Source of the DNA: CAXQUZ01 sp942491145
GTDB taxonomy: Bacteria; Myxococcota_A; UBA796; UBA2385
Assembly (NCBI GenBank): GCA_942491145.1
Contig: CALOBC010000014.1
Span: forward strand, 62,001-126,000
DNA length: 64,000 nt
Direction: 5' to 3'
The notes beneath the pieces were generated by a model that was not told the DNA's origin, searched no databases, and saw nothing but the letters and a program-made list of their open reading frames with translations. The position numbers and the translations under genes were made by a program. Shown here one piece after another: positions 63,471 through 64,000 of the stretch (position 1 is its first letter; the number at the start of each line of letters is the position of its first letter).

Positions 63471-63645
63471 ATAACTTTGCAGTGTGTTGGGCGGGAGCCC
63501 AGGTTGTCGACAGAGGTTCTTCCTCTCGTGGACCCCTCCCGCTGGCCAAGCTGTCCTCCGCAGGGAGGATGGCCGGATGGGCCGAGACCGGAAGACGCGA
63601 CAGCGTTGACCAGGTCGGCCATCCACAGGCGCCACACTGTGGTTC

Positions 63646-64000
63646 GTTTGCACCAACTCGGCGGGTCTTCAACCGATCGCCGCACCCCAGACTCTGTAGT
63701 GGAGTCGCCCCGTTGGGTTGGTGCCTCCTTTCTTTGACTTTACCGTTTGCACCAACCCGGCGGGTCTTCAACCGATCGCCGCACCCCAGACTCTGTAGTG
63801 GAGTCGCCCCGTTGGGTTGGTGCCTCCTTTCTTTGACTTTACCGTTTGCACCAATCCGGCGGGTCTTCAACCGATCGCCGCACCCCAGACTCTGTAGTGG
63901 AGTCGCCCCGTTGGGTTGGTGCCTCCTTTCTGTGACTTTACCGTTTGCACCAACTCGGCGGGTCTTCAACCGATCGCCGCACCCCAGACTCTGTAGTGGA
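63646..64000. repeat. 99-bp tandem repeat array, continues beyond window
   Basis: Units begin at 63646, 63745, 63844 and 63943, exactly 99 bp apart. The fourth is cut by the window end. Units are nearly identical; differences are at positions 12-14 (ACTCGG, ACCCGG or ATCCGG) plus one T/G near the 3' end of unit 3. Within each unit GCACCAACCCGGCGGG can pair with CCCGTTGGGTTGGTGC over 16 bp (two G·U), and GACTC-TGTAGTG-GAGTC forms an inner hairpin. The minus strand is also open through the array in one frame (33 codons per unit, from at least 63969 to 63358), so coding in that direction cannot be excluded. Confidence 0.95.

Noticed and set aside
63382..64000. CRISPR array
   Set aside because: The whole 99-bp unit is conserved; there are no variable spacers and no cas genes in the window.
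63646..64000. Integron attC sites
   Set aside because: GTTGGGT fits one core-site half, but the matching RYYYAAC partner is absent and no gene cassettes lie between units.
1..64000. tRNA, rRNA or riboswitch
   Set aside because: None recognised by eye on either strand, including the leader of the thiamine/riboflavin-type ABC operon; a tRNAscan-SE and Rfam scan would be needed to confirm.

Overview
The window is GC-rich DNA from a Gram-negative bacterium. Its lipoproteins with Asp/Gly-rich linkers, MopE-type Asp/Cys repeat protein, CotH and CpXC proteins and many 4-nt overlapping gene pairs resemble Myxococcota (the former Deltaproteobacteria). That placement is an inference from gene style; no rRNA or tRNA gene is present to test it.

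Region 1 (1-16.7 kb, minus strand) is one long, tightly coupled operon for an extracellular contractile injection system (eCIS). In order of transcription it encodes a spike (gpV-like), a small unknown protein, the sheath, two tube proteins, a tail-assembly-chaperone-like protein, a 55-aa DUF6760-like protein, a divergent second sheath-like protein, a third tube-family protein with an acidic tail, an Afp7-like tube/baseplate adaptor, a gpD/gp27-like hub, a gp25 wedge, an Afp11/gpJ-like baseplate protein, a Tail_P2_I/Afp12-like protein, an unknown protein, a four-helix membrane protein and an exported MopE-like protein that runs off the left edge. No terminase, portal or capsid gene (prophage) and no TssJLM/ClpV gene (type VI secretion) is present. 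I also see no AAA+ ATPase, tape measure or tail terminator.

Region 2 (16.7-29.1 kb) carries likely eCIS accessory and cargo genes: a divergent DUF4157 protein, a 1335-aa helical-repeat protein ending in an HEVGH metalloprotease-like domain, a CpXC zinc-ribbon protein, a small unknown, and a CotH-kinase-like lipoprotein gene broken by two apparent frameshifts. A 262-bp direct duplication brackets a decayed IS630-family transposase and a lipoprotein with two CxxCH haem motifs.

Region 3 (29.4-35.4 kb) is an insertion-sequence nest: two inverted IS1380-family copies, one of which sits inside tnpB of an IS66-family element. The 4-bp target duplications and the re-joined tnpB frame can be read directly.

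Region 4 (35.5-40.1 kb) looks like a small island: a DUF2325-like protein, a tyrosine-recombinase-like gene with an in-frame TAG, an HTH protein and an apparently intact tyrosine integrase, abutting ychF.

Region 5 (40.1-62.8 kb) is mostly chromosomal: ychF, small exported or membrane proteins, an operon of HAD hydrolase, GCS2 ligase, TMTC-like glycosyltransferase and degenerate M48-like protein, an orphan Flp-like pilin, paralogous lipoproteins (one with a CAP domain), a NitT/ThiXYZ-type ABC transporter, a divergent ECF sigma/anti-sigma pair, an M1 aminopeptidase with HEAT repeats, an EEP nuclease/phosphatase, a DRE-TIM aldolase-like enzyme, a DAO-type oxidoreductase and a small membrane protein.

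Region 6 (63.4-64 kb) is a 99-bp tandem repeat array that continues past the right edge. Each unit can fold into a long hairpin, and the few variant bases keep the pairing on the + strand. This array is the least explained structure in the window.
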